This document shows, in pieces, positions 41,377 to 49,349 of a stretch of 64,000 nucleotides of DNA. The notes under the pieces are model-generated. The model was not told where the DNA came from. It searched no databases and saw only the letters and a program-made list of their open reading frames with translations. Each line of letters begins with the position of its first letter. Position 1 is the first letter of the stretch. Source of the stretch: Dehalococcoidia bacterium (GTDB lineage: Bacteria; Chloroflexota; Dehalococcoidia; Bin125); assembly GCA_022828105.1 (NCBI GenBank), contig JAJEJC010000005.1, forward strand, positions 372,001-436,000, read 5' to 3'. The position numbers and the translations under genes were made by a program.

Positions 41377-42264
41377 TCAGATAGCCGCCAGCCGATCCTC
41401 AACCTCCGACAGCAGCCGCGCGGCGCTCCCACCCAGCCAGGCTTCCTTGACGTGATCCTTCAGTGGGAGCTCCTGGAGTTCTCGCACTGCTCGGTCGAAG
41501 GGGATCATGTTGTCGGTGGCGAAGAGGACGCGGTCGCTGAGCAGGGAGGTGTTGCCGTAGTGGAGCAAGGTCTCCCAGCCGGTGCCGGAGGTGCCGATGT
41601 ACTTGGGCGCGACGGCGCCGATCTCGATGTAGACGTTGCGGTGTTTCCAGGCGACGGCGACGAGTTCGTTGACCCAGGGCCAGCCGCCGTGATTGGCGAC
41701 GATGGTCAGGTCGGGGAAATCGCAGGCGATCTCGTCCAGGACGATCGGGCGGCCGTAGGCGATGGAGCGGTCGTTGGAGAAGTTGATCGATGAGTGAATC
41801 GTGACCGGGACGCCGAGTTCCTGGCACTTGGCGTAGAGCGGGTAGAAGCGCTTGTCGTTGGCCATCACGCGGTAGGAGAACGGCTGCAGGTTGACGCCCT
41901 TCGCACCTCGTTCGCGAACTTCCTCCTCGACGACCAACGCCATGTTGTCGCCCTCGCCGGGATTGACCGTCACGTAGCCGGTCAGCACGTCCGGGAATCC
42001 GGCGACGATGCGGTGCACGGCGTCGTTCATGGCGCGGTAGTCGCCGGCGGCCCATTCGGCCTGGAGGACGGCGCGGTCGACGCCCGCCTCGGCCATCGCT
42101 GCGAGCATCGCAGCCGCGTCGGGTCCGCCGCCGCGTTCGCGTGTGTAGATGCGGTTGTAGTTGGCGAGATAGTCGCGGTCGCTGAAGCGCTCGTCGCCGT
42201 CGCCTGAGGGATCGGTCCATTCGCGGGCCGGGAGCGTGACGCGGAAGTCGATGATTTCGGGCAT
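41377..42264 (-). CDS. Amidohydrolase-2 family protein
   Basis: A 295-residue barrel hydrolase of the COG2159 group. The first strand reads EIIDFRVTLP near 3-12, so the usual D-x-H is replaced by D-F-R and the strand-1 metal ligand is lost or different. Barrel His occurs in VTIHSSINF near 154-162 and IVANHGGWPW near 188-197, and the last Asp in LFATDNMIPFD near 251-261. Together with the absent strand-1 His, this suggests a mononuclear decarboxylase- or hydrolase-type active site. It follows the CoA transferase gene after 16 bp, so the two probably form an operon and may act on one substrate. Confidence 0.83.
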   Translation of the reverse strand: MPEIIDFRVTLPAREWTDPSGDGDERFSDRDYLANYNRIYTRERGGGPDAAAMLAAMAEAGVDRAVLQAEWAAGDYRAMNDAVHRIVAGFPDVLTGYVTVNPGEGDNMALVVEEEVRERGAKGVNLQPFSYRVMANDKRFYPLYAKCQELGVPVTIHSSINFSNDRSIAYGRPIVLDEIACDFPDLTIVANHGGWPWVNELVAVAWKHRNVYIEIGAVAPKYIGTSGTGWETLLHYGNTSLLSDRVLFATDNMIPFDRAVRELQELPLKDHVKEAWLGGSAARLLSEVEDRLAAI

Positions 42265-42280
42265 GGGGTCTCCATCATGC

Positions 42281-43498
42281 TCAGGGGATGACGCCGGACT
42301 CCTTCATGGCGGCGATCCGGTCCCAGCTGTAGCCGAGCTCTTCGAGGACGAGTTCGGTGTGTTCGCCAAGGTCGGGGGCGCTGGAGTAGTTGTCGGTTGG
42401 CGCTTGCTCGAGCTGGAACGGGACGCCGAGAACCTTGAAATCGCCGGCGGACTTGTGCTGCATGGTGCGGACGTAGCCGTTGGCGGCGGCCTGGGGATCG
42501 TTGGCGATCTCGACCGAGTCAGCGGCCGGAGCCCAGGGGAAGTCGTTGGCGTCGAAGATCGCGGCCCAGTGGTCGCGGGGATGTTCGGCGATGCGCTGTT
42601 CGATTAGCTCGACCGCCTCGCGGATGTGCTTGCGGCGGTCGGCGGCGACGGCGAAGCGCGGATCCTCGGTCAGCGCGGGCAGCTCGATCACCTCGGCGAA
42701 GGGTCCCCAGAAGCGCTCCTCCTGGATCATGGCGAGCTGCATCCACTTGCCGTCGGCGGCGCGGTATGAGTTGTAGAGCGGGTTGAATGCGCTGTAGCGG
42801 TCGCTGCGGGGGAAGTTCTCGCCGGTCGCGAGCGCGCCCTGGATAGCGAAGCCGTTGGCCCAGATGCCGCCGCCGTAGAGCGAGCAGGTGACGAACTGGC
42901 CCTCGCCGGTCAGTTCGCGCTGGTAGAGGGCGGCGAAGACGGCGGCGGTGATGTTCATGGCGCTGGGCAGGTCGCCCATCGCGCCGACGAGGCGGACGGG
43001 CTCGCTGTCGGCAGTTCCCAGCGTCTCCATGAATCCGCCGCGGGCCCAGTAGGCAAGCTCGTCGAAGGCGGGCCGGTCGATGTCGGGACCTTCGGTGCCG
43101 TAGCCGGTCGCGTGGGCGTAGATCAGGCGTGGATGGTCAGCCTTGAGCGAGGCGTAGTCGATGCCCAGGCGTTCGAGCGCGCCGCGGCGCAGGTTGACGA
43201 TGAACACATCGGCGTCGGCGAGGAGTTTGCGCAGCGCTTCGTTGCCCTCGGGGGTGCGGACGTTGAGGGCCACGCTGCGCTTGTTGCGATTGGCGATCTC
43301 GAAGACCCAGTCCACGTCGTCGCGGACGCGGTGGATGAGTCCGCGCATCGGGTCGCCCTCGTGCGGCTCGACTTTGACGACGTCGGCGCCGAGTTCGCCC
43401 AGCACGCAGGCGCTCATCGGTCCAAAGAGCCAGGTCGCCATCTCGACGACCTTGAGTCCCTTGAGCAGCGGTTCGGGCTTGGAATGATCGTCGGACAC
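42281..43498 (-). CDS. CaiB/BaiF family (class III) CoA transferase
   Basis: A 405-residue second class III CoA transferase. VVEMATWLFGPMSACVLGEL near 17-36, VKVEPHEGDPMRGL near 41-54, FIVNLRRGALERLGIDY near 95-111, and GEGQFVTCSLYGGGIWANG near 193-211 are family signatures. It is only moderately similar by eye to the copy at 39633, so these are diverged paralogues and not a recent duplication. It heads the leftward group with the amidohydrolase (41377) and cytochrome c (40831). Its likely role is thioesterification of an intermediate before hydratase and dehydrogenase steps. Confidence 0.91.
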   Translation of the reverse strand: MSDDHSKPEPLLKGLKVVEMATWLFGPMSACVLGELGADVVKVEPHEGDPMRGLIHRVRDDVDWVFEIANRNKRSVALNVRTPEGNEALRKLLADADVFIVNLRRGALERLGIDYASLKADHPRLIYAHATGYGTEGPDIDRPAFDELAYWARGGFMETLGTADSEPVRLVGAMGDLPSAMNITAAVFAALYQRELTGEGQFVTCSLYGGGIWANGFAIQGALATGENFPRSDRYSAFNPLYNSYRAADGKWMQLAMIQEERFWGPFAEVIELPALTEDPRFAVAADRRKHIREAVELIEQRIAEHPRDHWAAIFDANDFPWAPAADSVEIANDPQAAANGYVRTMQHKSAGDFKVLGVPFQLEQAPTDNYSSAPDLGEHTELVLEELGYSWDRIAAMKESGVIP

Positions 43499-43582
43499 GG
43501 AGGCTCCGTTCTGCCGCAGGATTCAACCATCCGAGGCTAACTCCTCGGCGGTTTCAGGTGTCGGAGCTTGAGGCCGGGGCGA

Positions 43583-44008
43583 CTAATCGAGGGCCGCTTC
43601 GATCTGCCGCATGTGCTCCTCGCGGTGCGGGGCTCGCTCGACGGCGTAGGAGAGGCCGGCGTTGCTGAGGGACTGGAGTTTTTCGGCGCTGAGTTGGGCG
43701 ACGGCAACGTCCAGCTGATCGGCGGCGCGGACGGCTGCCGCGCCAATCGTTGTGGGATTGAACGCGGCGGCGATGCGCTCGAGGGCGGCGTTGGTGGCCA
43801 TGTCCTCGGACGGAAACGGCTCGCCCTGTGACATACGCTGCAGCGCGGCAACCTGTCGGGCGTCCCAGAAGGCGAGGTGCGCAAGCGCAAACCCGACCGT
43901 CCAGCCGCCGCCGAGGTCGCGATTGATGTCGTCGGCGCCGAGTCCGGCGACGAGGTCTCGAAGGCGGTCGGTCGATTGGATGTTCGAGTCGTTGCTATCG
44001 GCAGTCAC
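43583..44008 (-). CDS. DinB/YfiT-like four-helix metal-binding protein
   Basis: A 141-residue protein of the DinB-like superfamily, a four-helix bundle that usually holds a metal with three His. Helix 2 contains WTVGFALAHLAFWDARQV near 36-53 with one His. The last helix has RAPHREEHMRQIEAAL near 125-140 with two His. Members include thiol-dependent transferases (bacillithiol- or mycothiol-type) and many unknowns. The ATG at 44008 is followed by a short disordered start. It is co-directional with the CoA transferase 84 bp downstream. Function not assignable beyond the fold. Confidence 0.75.
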   Translation of the reverse strand: MTADSNDSNIQSTDRLRDLVAGLGADDINRDLGGGWTVGFALAHLAFWDARQVAALQRMSQGEPFPSEDMATNAALERIAAAFNPTTIGAAAVRAADQLDVAVAQLSAEKLQSLSNAGLSYAVERAPHREEHMRQIEAALD

Positions 44009-44032
44009 GAAGTCTGCTCCAGTCTGTAAGGC

Positions 44033-44605
44033 TCAAGTTCGATCAACGGTAGTCGGAGCTCGTCGATTGGCGTGTCGTCGATTGAGCAGGCGCGCGCCTG
44101 TGAGGCCGAGGATGAGCACTGTGATCAGTCCGACGACGAGCAAGGGTGTGAGCCGGTCGGGACCGGCTACAGGGTCGGCGAGTCCGCCGTTACCTGTGTT
44201 TGGATACATCTCCTGCCCTACGCCATCGCGCAGTGCGTCCAGTTGGTCAAGGTGGCCGGGCCTCCGATTTTGCACTGGTCCCGTGAGCCCACACTGAAAG
44301 GCACTGCCTTCGAGCGCATAGACCACGTATTCGACCCCCTCCTCAAAGGACGGATAGCTACAGCTGCTGACATTTCTGAGTGTCAACTCAAAAGCCGCTT
44401 CGCCCTTCCATACCTCCAGCACCAACATCGTTGTCTCAGCACCATCGGTTGCGATGACTTTGCCTCTGAACACGACCTCCGCCCATTCAAATTCTTCAGC
44501 TACGGTGGGCCTCTCGTCTCCGCAGATACAGGCGAAAATCGGCGTCGGGGACATTGCAATCGCGGGAGCAAGAACCGCGACAACTAGCAACAACCGCAAT
44601 AGCAC
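44033..44605 (-). CDS. Secreted/membrane TIMP-like (NTR-type) protein, paralogue 1
   Basis: About 190 residues starting at GTG 44605, six bases after AAGGAG; the longer frame to 44659 is rejected because it runs into a pseudogene. There is a signal peptide (LLRLLLVVAVLAPAIA) with cleavage near FACIC. The mature start CICGDERP and the AEVVFRGKVI strand near 43-52 match bacterial tissue-inhibitor-of-metalloproteinase-like (NTR) domains, with C-x-C at the mature N-terminus. Further Cys (SSCSYPSF, AFQCG) may form disulfides. A single transmembrane helix (about 155-176) and a basic tail anchor it. A paralogue lies at 44831. In each case the gene is directly downstream of a YtcJ-like amidohydrolase gene or its remnant. 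Confidence 0.75.
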   Translation of the reverse strand: MLLRLLLVVAVLAPAIAMSPTPIFACICGDERPTVAEEFEWAEVVFRGKVIATDGAETTMLVLEVWKGEAAFELTLRNVSSCSYPSFEEGVEYVVYALEGSAFQCGLTGPVQNRRPGHLDQLDALRDGVGQEMYPNTGNGGLADPVAGPDRLTPLLVVGLITVLILGLTGARLLNRRHANRRAPTTVDRT

Positions 44606-44633
44606 TGAGCACTCCTTGGACCCCGCCACACCC

Positions 44634-44830
44634 TTAGACAGAGTACTTGATCTCCCCATCGACGTAGGTCTGCTGGACCGATATCTCCCGGATGGCGGGG
44701 GGATTGACGGGGTCAGGGTGCAGAGGGAATTGAGGGCCGAGCTAACCTCTTCCTCAGCGATCAGGTCATCGTCGCGGGAGCGTCGGGCAGTGAGGGCGCG
44801 GTCGGGCCGAGAATCGGCATGGCCTCGCGC
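44634..44830 (-). pseudogene. 3'-terminal remnant of a third YtcJ-like amidohydrolase
   Basis: On the minus strand the last codons read IREISVQQTYVDGEIKYSV followed by TAA (44634-44636). This is nearly identical to the C-terminus of the intact amidohydrolase at 45421. Upstream, in a shifted frame, TARRSRDDDLIAEEE matches another conserved stretch of that protein, while the intervening ~60 residues are missing. So only scattered pieces of the last quarter remain. It is a deleted copy of the neighbouring gene and evidence for a tandem duplication of the amidohydrolase plus TIMP-like unit. Confidence 0.8.
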
Positions 44831-45409
44831 TCAGCTCAAGCGAGGACCTAAGCGATTCATCACGAGCCAAACGAGCGCGAGAGCGCCGGCAATCAGGGTG
44901 GCGAGGATTGGAATGACCCAGGTCTTCTCCCCCAGCGGCGTGCGATCTGCTGGGTCATAGGCAGTTGGCGGGTTACCGCCGTAATCGATCTCTGTGCCAG
45001 GGCCGAGTTCTCGAAGATCGTCGCCGGCTGCCCATATGGGAGCCGTTCGGCCGCAAATCCCTACGCCACCCGTGTCCGGAGAGGCGTAGACGATGTACTC
45101 GACTCCTTCGTGAAAGAGATAGCCACAGTCTCCACCACCATGGCCTGTGAAGACCGTGAGCTCTTTTGCAATCTCGCCCTTCCAGACGGTCAAGACGTCG
45201 AATGTGATAATAATCGCCTTGCTTAAGTCATCGTCGTCAATAGATTTCGCAATGCCACGAAACACTAGGCCCGACCACTCCAGTTCGACAGAAACAGGGG
45301 GTTTCCCTTCACAAGAACAGGCGCTGGCGCGGGGCACCATGAGGAAGAGGATCGGAGTCACGAAACCAACAGTTAGCAACACCAGTACTATCCCACGCAT
45401 TCTCGCCAT
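44831..45409 (-). CDS. Secreted/membrane TIMP-like (NTR-type) protein, paralogue 2
   Basis: A 192-residue paralogue of the protein at 44033, diverged in sequence but with the same plan. There is a signal peptide (about 5-30, GIVLVLLTVGFVTPILFLMV), a mature start ACSCEGKPPVSVELEW with C-x-C, and the GLVFRGIAKSI strand near 48-58. Cys pairs (GGGDCGYLF, GVGICGR) follow, then one C-terminal membrane helix (about 164-184) and a short tail. The TIMP-like domain could inhibit an extracytoplasmic metalloprotease or simply be an OB-fold surface domain. The gene starts 11 bp after the YtcJ-like amidohydrolase stop, so they are co-transcribed. Composition is less GC-rich than its neighbours. Confidence 0.75.
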   Translation of the reverse strand: MARMRGIVLVLLTVGFVTPILFLMVPRASACSCEGKPPVSVELEWSGLVFRGIAKSIDDDDLSKAIIITFDVLTVWKGEIAKELTVFTGHGGGDCGYLFHEGVEYIVYASPDTGGVGICGRTAPIWAAGDDLRELGPGTEIDYGGNPPTAYDPADRTPLGEKTWVIPILATLIAGALALVWLVMNRLGPRLS

Positions 45410-45420
45410 CTGACAATCCC

Positions 45421-47028
45421 TCAGACCGCGTACAGCAACTCGCCGTCAACATACGTCTGCTGCACCGATATCTCGCGGATGTACTCGGCGTCGACCAGGG
45501 TTGGATCGTGGCTGAGCACAACCAGGTCAGCTCGTTTGCCGACTTCGATTGAGCCGACTTCGTGGTCGCGGAACATGGCGACGGCCGAGTTGATCGTCTG
45601 GGTGCGCAACGCTTCGAGCGGTGTAAGTGTTTCCTCCTCGGCGATCAGGTCGCCGTCGCGGGAGCGGCGGGCGGTCAGGCCGTAGAGGCCGAGCAGCGGC
45701 TCGACCGGGGCACAGGGGAAGTCGGAGCCGGAGGCGACGGTGACGCCGGCGTCGAGGAACGAGCGGTAGGGCAGCGGCGGGATCGTGAGGCCGGCGTCGG
45801 CGATGAAGTCGACGAAGCCCTGGCCGACCGAGTAGAGGAACGCCGGCTGGTGCGAGATGATCACGCCCAGCGAGGCGGCCCGCTCCATCTGGCCGGGGTC
45901 GGCGAAGAAGAAGTGCTCGATCCGGTAGCGCGCGTCGCTGCGGGGGATTTCGCGCTGGACTCGCTCGTAGGTGTTGAGGGCCTGCTCGATCGCTCGGTTG
46001 CCGAGGCAGTGGATCGCAGTCTGCAGGCCGTTCGAGGCGGCGTTGAGCACGAGCTGGTCGACCTCGTCCTGGCCGTAGTAGGGCTCGCCGACATCCTCGA
46101 AGCTGCCGTCGGCGTGGCATTTGCGCAGCGCGTTGGAGGGATAGACGGGGTCCATGAACAGCTTGACAATCCCGCCGCGCAACCGGTCGGAGACGTCGTC
46201 CTTGAGGAACCCGCCCCGGGCCGCTTCCTCGGGAGCGGCGAAGAAGCCGTTGCCGCCGCGCATCTGGTGGATCACGATGGGCAGCTTGCCGCGCTCGTCG
46301 GCGAGGCGGTACATCTCGGCGCTGTCGGGCATCACGACGGCGTCGCCGACGCTGGTCACGCCGTGCGAGAGGTGGCGCAGCGCGTTCTGCTCAACCAGAT
46401 CGGCGATGATCTCGGGCCCGAGCGTGTCGATGTGTGCCCGCATCGATGCGTGATGGACCAGGTCGGAGGCGCGTTCGTAGAGCATTCCGGTCGCTTCGCC
46501 GATCTCGTCGCGCAGGATCTGACCGCCGCGCGGGTCGGGCGTCTCGAAGTTGATCCCGGCGATCGCCATCGCAGCCGAGTTGGCGTAGGAGGCGTGGTAG
46601 GAATAGTCCATCACGCAGACCGGATTGTTGGGTGCGACATCATCGAGTTCATCGCGGGTGAGCCAGCCGCCGTTGGCATGCCGGGCGCCGTAGCCGAGTC
46701 CCCAGACCCACTGACCGTCGGGCGTGGCCTCCGCGGCGGCGGCGAGCGCGTCGAGTACGGCCGGCTTGCCCGACAGTGGCGGAACGCGGCAATCGACCGA
46801 GCGCGGCTCGAATGTCGTCATCGAGAAGTGGTTGTGCGGATCGCAGAAGCCGGGAATCAGCGCCCGTCCGAGCAGGTCGACCTGCGTCGCGTCGGGGCTG
46901 ACGGCCTGCCGCACCTCGTCGCTGTCGCCAACGGCGATGATCTTGCCGTCGCGGACCGCGACGCCTGAGGCGATCCGGTCGAGCCCGTCCATGGTCAACA
47001 CGCGTCCGCCGCTGAATAGCAGTTCCAT
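45421..47028 (-). CDS. YtcJ-like amidohydrolase (amidohydrolase family 3), paralogue 1
   Basis: A 535-residue protein. The N-terminal and C-terminal halves of a small beta-sandwich (GGRVLTMDG near 7-15; VGKRADLVVLSHDP near 497-510) enclose the TIM barrel. Metal ligands are His in DPHNHFSMTT near 61-70, a later His in AIHCLGNRA near 338-346, and the final Asp in ASGSDFPCAP near 438-447. The family hydrolyses amide-type or cyclic C-N bonds; substrates are mostly unknown. No signal peptide, so cytoplasmic. It is very similar to the gene at 49350 and to the remnant at 44634. A TIMP-like membrane protein follows in the same transcript. Confidence 0.88.
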   Translation of the reverse strand: MELLFSGGRVLTMDGLDRIASGVAVRDGKIIAVGDSDEVRQAVSPDATQVDLLGRALIPGFCDPHNHFSMTTFEPRSVDCRVPPLSGKPAVLDALAAAAEATPDGQWVWGLGYGARHANGGWLTRDELDDVAPNNPVCVMDYSYHASYANSAAMAIAGINFETPDPRGGQILRDEIGEATGMLYERASDLVHHASMRAHIDTLGPEIIADLVEQNALRHLSHGVTSVGDAVVMPDSAEMYRLADERGKLPIVIHQMRGGNGFFAAPEEAARGGFLKDDVSDRLRGGIVKLFMDPVYPSNALRKCHADGSFEDVGEPYYGQDEVDQLVLNAASNGLQTAIHCLGNRAIEQALNTYERVQREIPRSDARYRIEHFFFADPGQMERAASLGVIISHQPAFLYSVGQGFVDFIADAGLTIPPLPYRSFLDAGVTVASGSDFPCAPVEPLLGLYGLTARRSRDGDLIAEEETLTPLEALRTQTINSAVAMFRDHEVGSIEVGKRADLVVLSHDPTLVDAEYIREISVQQTYVDGELLYAV

Positions 47029-47171
47029 CTCGGTTCCCTCCCAGGCAGCCTGATCGATCGGTCAGAGGCTAGCGACTGGGTTTCGGACGGCGGGAAGCGT
47101 GCCGGTGACGTCCCGCTGCCGAGCCGTAGCCTGTGTTGGGCGCAAGGGTTGCACGAACCAGGCGGAACAAG

Positions 47172-48908
47172 ATGGCTGCCAATGACTACATTCGCCATGA
47201 ACCCGATGAGCCGGTCCCTCCGCTGTTGACGCTCAACGTCGCCTTCCAGGGCGCGCTCCTGATCGTCTCCAACGTGGTCACCTTCGTGGTCATCTTTGCG
47301 GCTGCGTTCAACGACGACGGCAGCTACATGTCCTGGGCCATCGTTGGCGCGTTGATCGTTGCCGGCGTGGCCACGGCGCTGCACGCATCGAAACTTGGTC
47401 GACTCGGACCGGGCCACATCCTGCTGATGGGCTCCGGCATTCCGTTTCTCGCCGCTTGCGTGCTCGCGGTTGAGCAGGGCGGATTGGCGTTGATGTCGAG
47501 CCTGGTGATCGCCTCTTCACTGGTTCAATTCGTGGTGGCTGCCCGGCTCGCGCAACTGCGACGGCTGATTACTCCCGTGGTGTCGGGCGTCGCGTTCATG
47601 ATGATCGCGCTGTCAGCCATGCCGATCGCGCTGGGTCGTCTGGATGACGTTCCCGAGGGCGTCGGCGATGCGGCCGGCCCGGTGGTCGGACTGGCGACGC
47701 TGGCCATCACGGCGTTGCTGCGGTTGCTCGGAACCGGCCTGTGGAGCCTCTGGGCCCTGCCGATCTCGCTGGTGGCGGGCTGCGTCATCGCAATACCGCT
47801 CGGTGTGTACGACATCCAGCGAGTGCTCGACGCGCCCTGGTTCGATCTTCCCCAGGCATCCGGCTGGCCCGGATTCGGTTCGGTGTTGGATGAGGATTTC
47901 TGGGCCCTGCTGCTGGTCTTCCTCGTCGTCAGCGCCGTCGTCGCGGTCCGCTCCAGCAGCGAAGGCGCGGCGATCCAGCAAGCCTCTCGTCGGGAACCGC
48001 GCAGCATCGACTTCCGCGGCGTGCAGCGGACGCTCAATGTCGGCGGGATTGCCATATTCCTCTCCGGGCTCGCCGGCACGTCGCCGACCATCGCCTATCT
48101 ACCCACAACGATTTCGCTCATCGAGTTCACCGGAGTGGCCGCTCGCCGAGTCGGGATCATCATGGGCGCACTGTTGATCGTGGCCGCGCTGCTGCCCAAG
48201 GTCGTGGCCTTGCTTCTGACGATTCCGCGACCCGTCAGCGGAGCCCTGCTGATCGTCATCATGGGGCTGCTCTTTGTCGAAGGCATGCGCTCCGTCATGC
48301 GCGAGGGGCTCAATCGGCAGCGGGCTTGCATCGTCGGTACCTCGCTCGCAATCGCGGTCGGATTGCAGAGCCAGAACGTCCTGGCCGACGTCATTGGCGG
48401 CATCTGGGGAGCGACCCTGGGCAACGGCGTGGTCTTCGGCGTGCTGGCCGCCGTGCTGCTGACCGTGGTCCTCGAGCTGAGCAGCACCCGGTCTCGGCGT
48501 CTGGAGACCGAGCTGGATGTATCGGCGTTGCCGGGGATTGAGGAGTTCCTGCGTCGAATTGGTTCCGATCTGCGCTGGAGTCAGGCGTCAATCGACCGAC
48601 TGCACGCGGCCGGCGAGGAAACGCTCTCGGCCATGCTGCAGCTGCGTGACGACTACGAATCGGACCAGCCGCCTCGCCTGGTGCTGAACGCGCGTCCAAG
48701 CAGCGGCTCGGCCGAATTGGAGTTCCTGGCCGTGTTCTCCGAGGAAAACCTGGAGGACCGAATCGCCTACCTGAGCGACCAGGCCGAAGAGCCGGATGTG
48801 GGCGATGTCTCGTTCCGCCTGCTGGGCTTCTACGCCTCGTCGGTCCGGCACCGGAAGTACTACGGTGTGGACATCGTCACCGTCGAAGTCGAGGGCTCGC
48901 GGGGCTGA
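47172..48908 (+). CDS. NCS2/uracil-xanthine-type permease with a C-terminal soluble regulatory-like domain
   Basis: Encodes about 578 residues. Residues 20-440 hold about 12-14 hydrophobic segments typical of nucleobase:cation symporters (NCS2/SulP fold), including GHILLMGSGIPFLAACVLAV near 79-98 and GLAGTSPTIAYLPTTISLIE near 300-319. From about 448 a soluble domain follows: LPGIEEFLRRIG, then WSQASIDRLHAAGEETLSAM near 474-493 and FSEENLEDRIAYLSD. It resembles a degenerate HATPase/anti-sigma-like (RsbW-type) fold; this is a visual judgement. The ATG at 47172 is preferred to a TTG at 47133. It is divergent from the YtcJ-like gene (143 bp between), so it may import the substrate of that enzyme. 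Confidence 0.8.
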   Translation: MAANDYIRHEPDEPVPPLLTLNVAFQGALLIVSNVVTFVVIFAAAFNDDGSYMSWAIVGALIVAGVATALHASKLGRLGPGHILLMGSGIPFLAACVLAVEQGGLALMSSLVIASSLVQFVVAARLAQLRRLITPVVSGVAFMMIALSAMPIALGRLDDVPEGVGDAAGPVVGLATLAITALLRLLGTGLWSLWALPISLVAGCVIAIPLGVYDIQRVLDAPWFDLPQASGWPGFGSVLDEDFWALLLVFLVVSAVVAVRSSSEGAAIQQASRREPRSIDFRGVQRTLNVGGIAIFLSGLAGTSPTIAYLPTTISLIEFTGVAARRVGIIMGALLIVAALLPKVVALLLTIPRPVSGALLIVIMGLLFVEGMRSVMREGLNRQRACIVGTSLAIAVGLQSQNVLADVIGGIWGATLGNGVVFGVLAAVLLTVVLELSSTRSRRLETELDVSALPGIEEFLRRIGSDLRWSQASIDRLHAAGEETLSAMLQLRDDYESDQPPRLVLNARPSSGSAELEFLAVFSEENLEDRIAYLSDQAEEPDVGDVSFRLLGFYASSVRHRKYYGVDIVTVEVEGSRG

Positions 48909-48982
48909 TCGACCGGCGTTGGAGACACGTGGCGAGAAGCCGCGCAGTAGACTCGCGCACGCGACAGAAAGGGCTTGGAACA

Positions 48983-49276
48983 ATGAGCAGTTACGTCGTC
49001 ATTGACACCGAGATTTTGGACCAGGACGCGTTCTCCGAGTTCTCGGAGAAGATCTACGACGCGCTCACCGCCCACGGAGGCACGTACCTGGTACGCGGCG
49101 GCGACATCGACACGATTGAGGGCGATTGGACGCCCCAACGGATCGTCGTCATGGCCTTCGACAGCGACGACGGCGCCAGCGCCTTCGTTCGCTCCAGCGA
49201 GTACGCAGCCCTCCAAGGGCTTCGACAGCGAGCCCTCCGCTCGAACGTGCTGGTGGTCGAGGGCTATAGCGGGTAA
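48983..49276 (+). CDS. DUF1330-family small protein
   Basis: A 97-residue dimeric ferredoxin-like-fold protein. YVVIDTEILDQDAFSEFSEK near 4-23, GGTYLVRGGDIDTIEGDWTP near 33-52, and RIVVMAFDSDDGASAFVRSSEY near 54-75 match the DUF1330 pattern well. Function unknown, though members are often near hydrolases and catabolic genes. I use the ATG at 48983; the longer frame from 48929 adds an Arg-rich start with no family character. It lies 74 bp after the permease on the same strand and converges on the second YtcJ-like amidohydrolase, so the three may serve one pathway. Confidence 0.88.
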   Translation: MSSYVVIDTEILDQDAFSEFSEKIYDALTAHGGTYLVRGGDIDTIEGDWTPQRIVVMAFDSDDGASAFVRSSEYAALQGLRQRALRSNVLVVEGYSG

Positions 49277-49349
49277 GACATCCCTTCGACTCAATGGCCG
49301 CCATCACGACTCAGCGGGAGGCGGCCTCCGCCGCGCGGACAACGCACGG

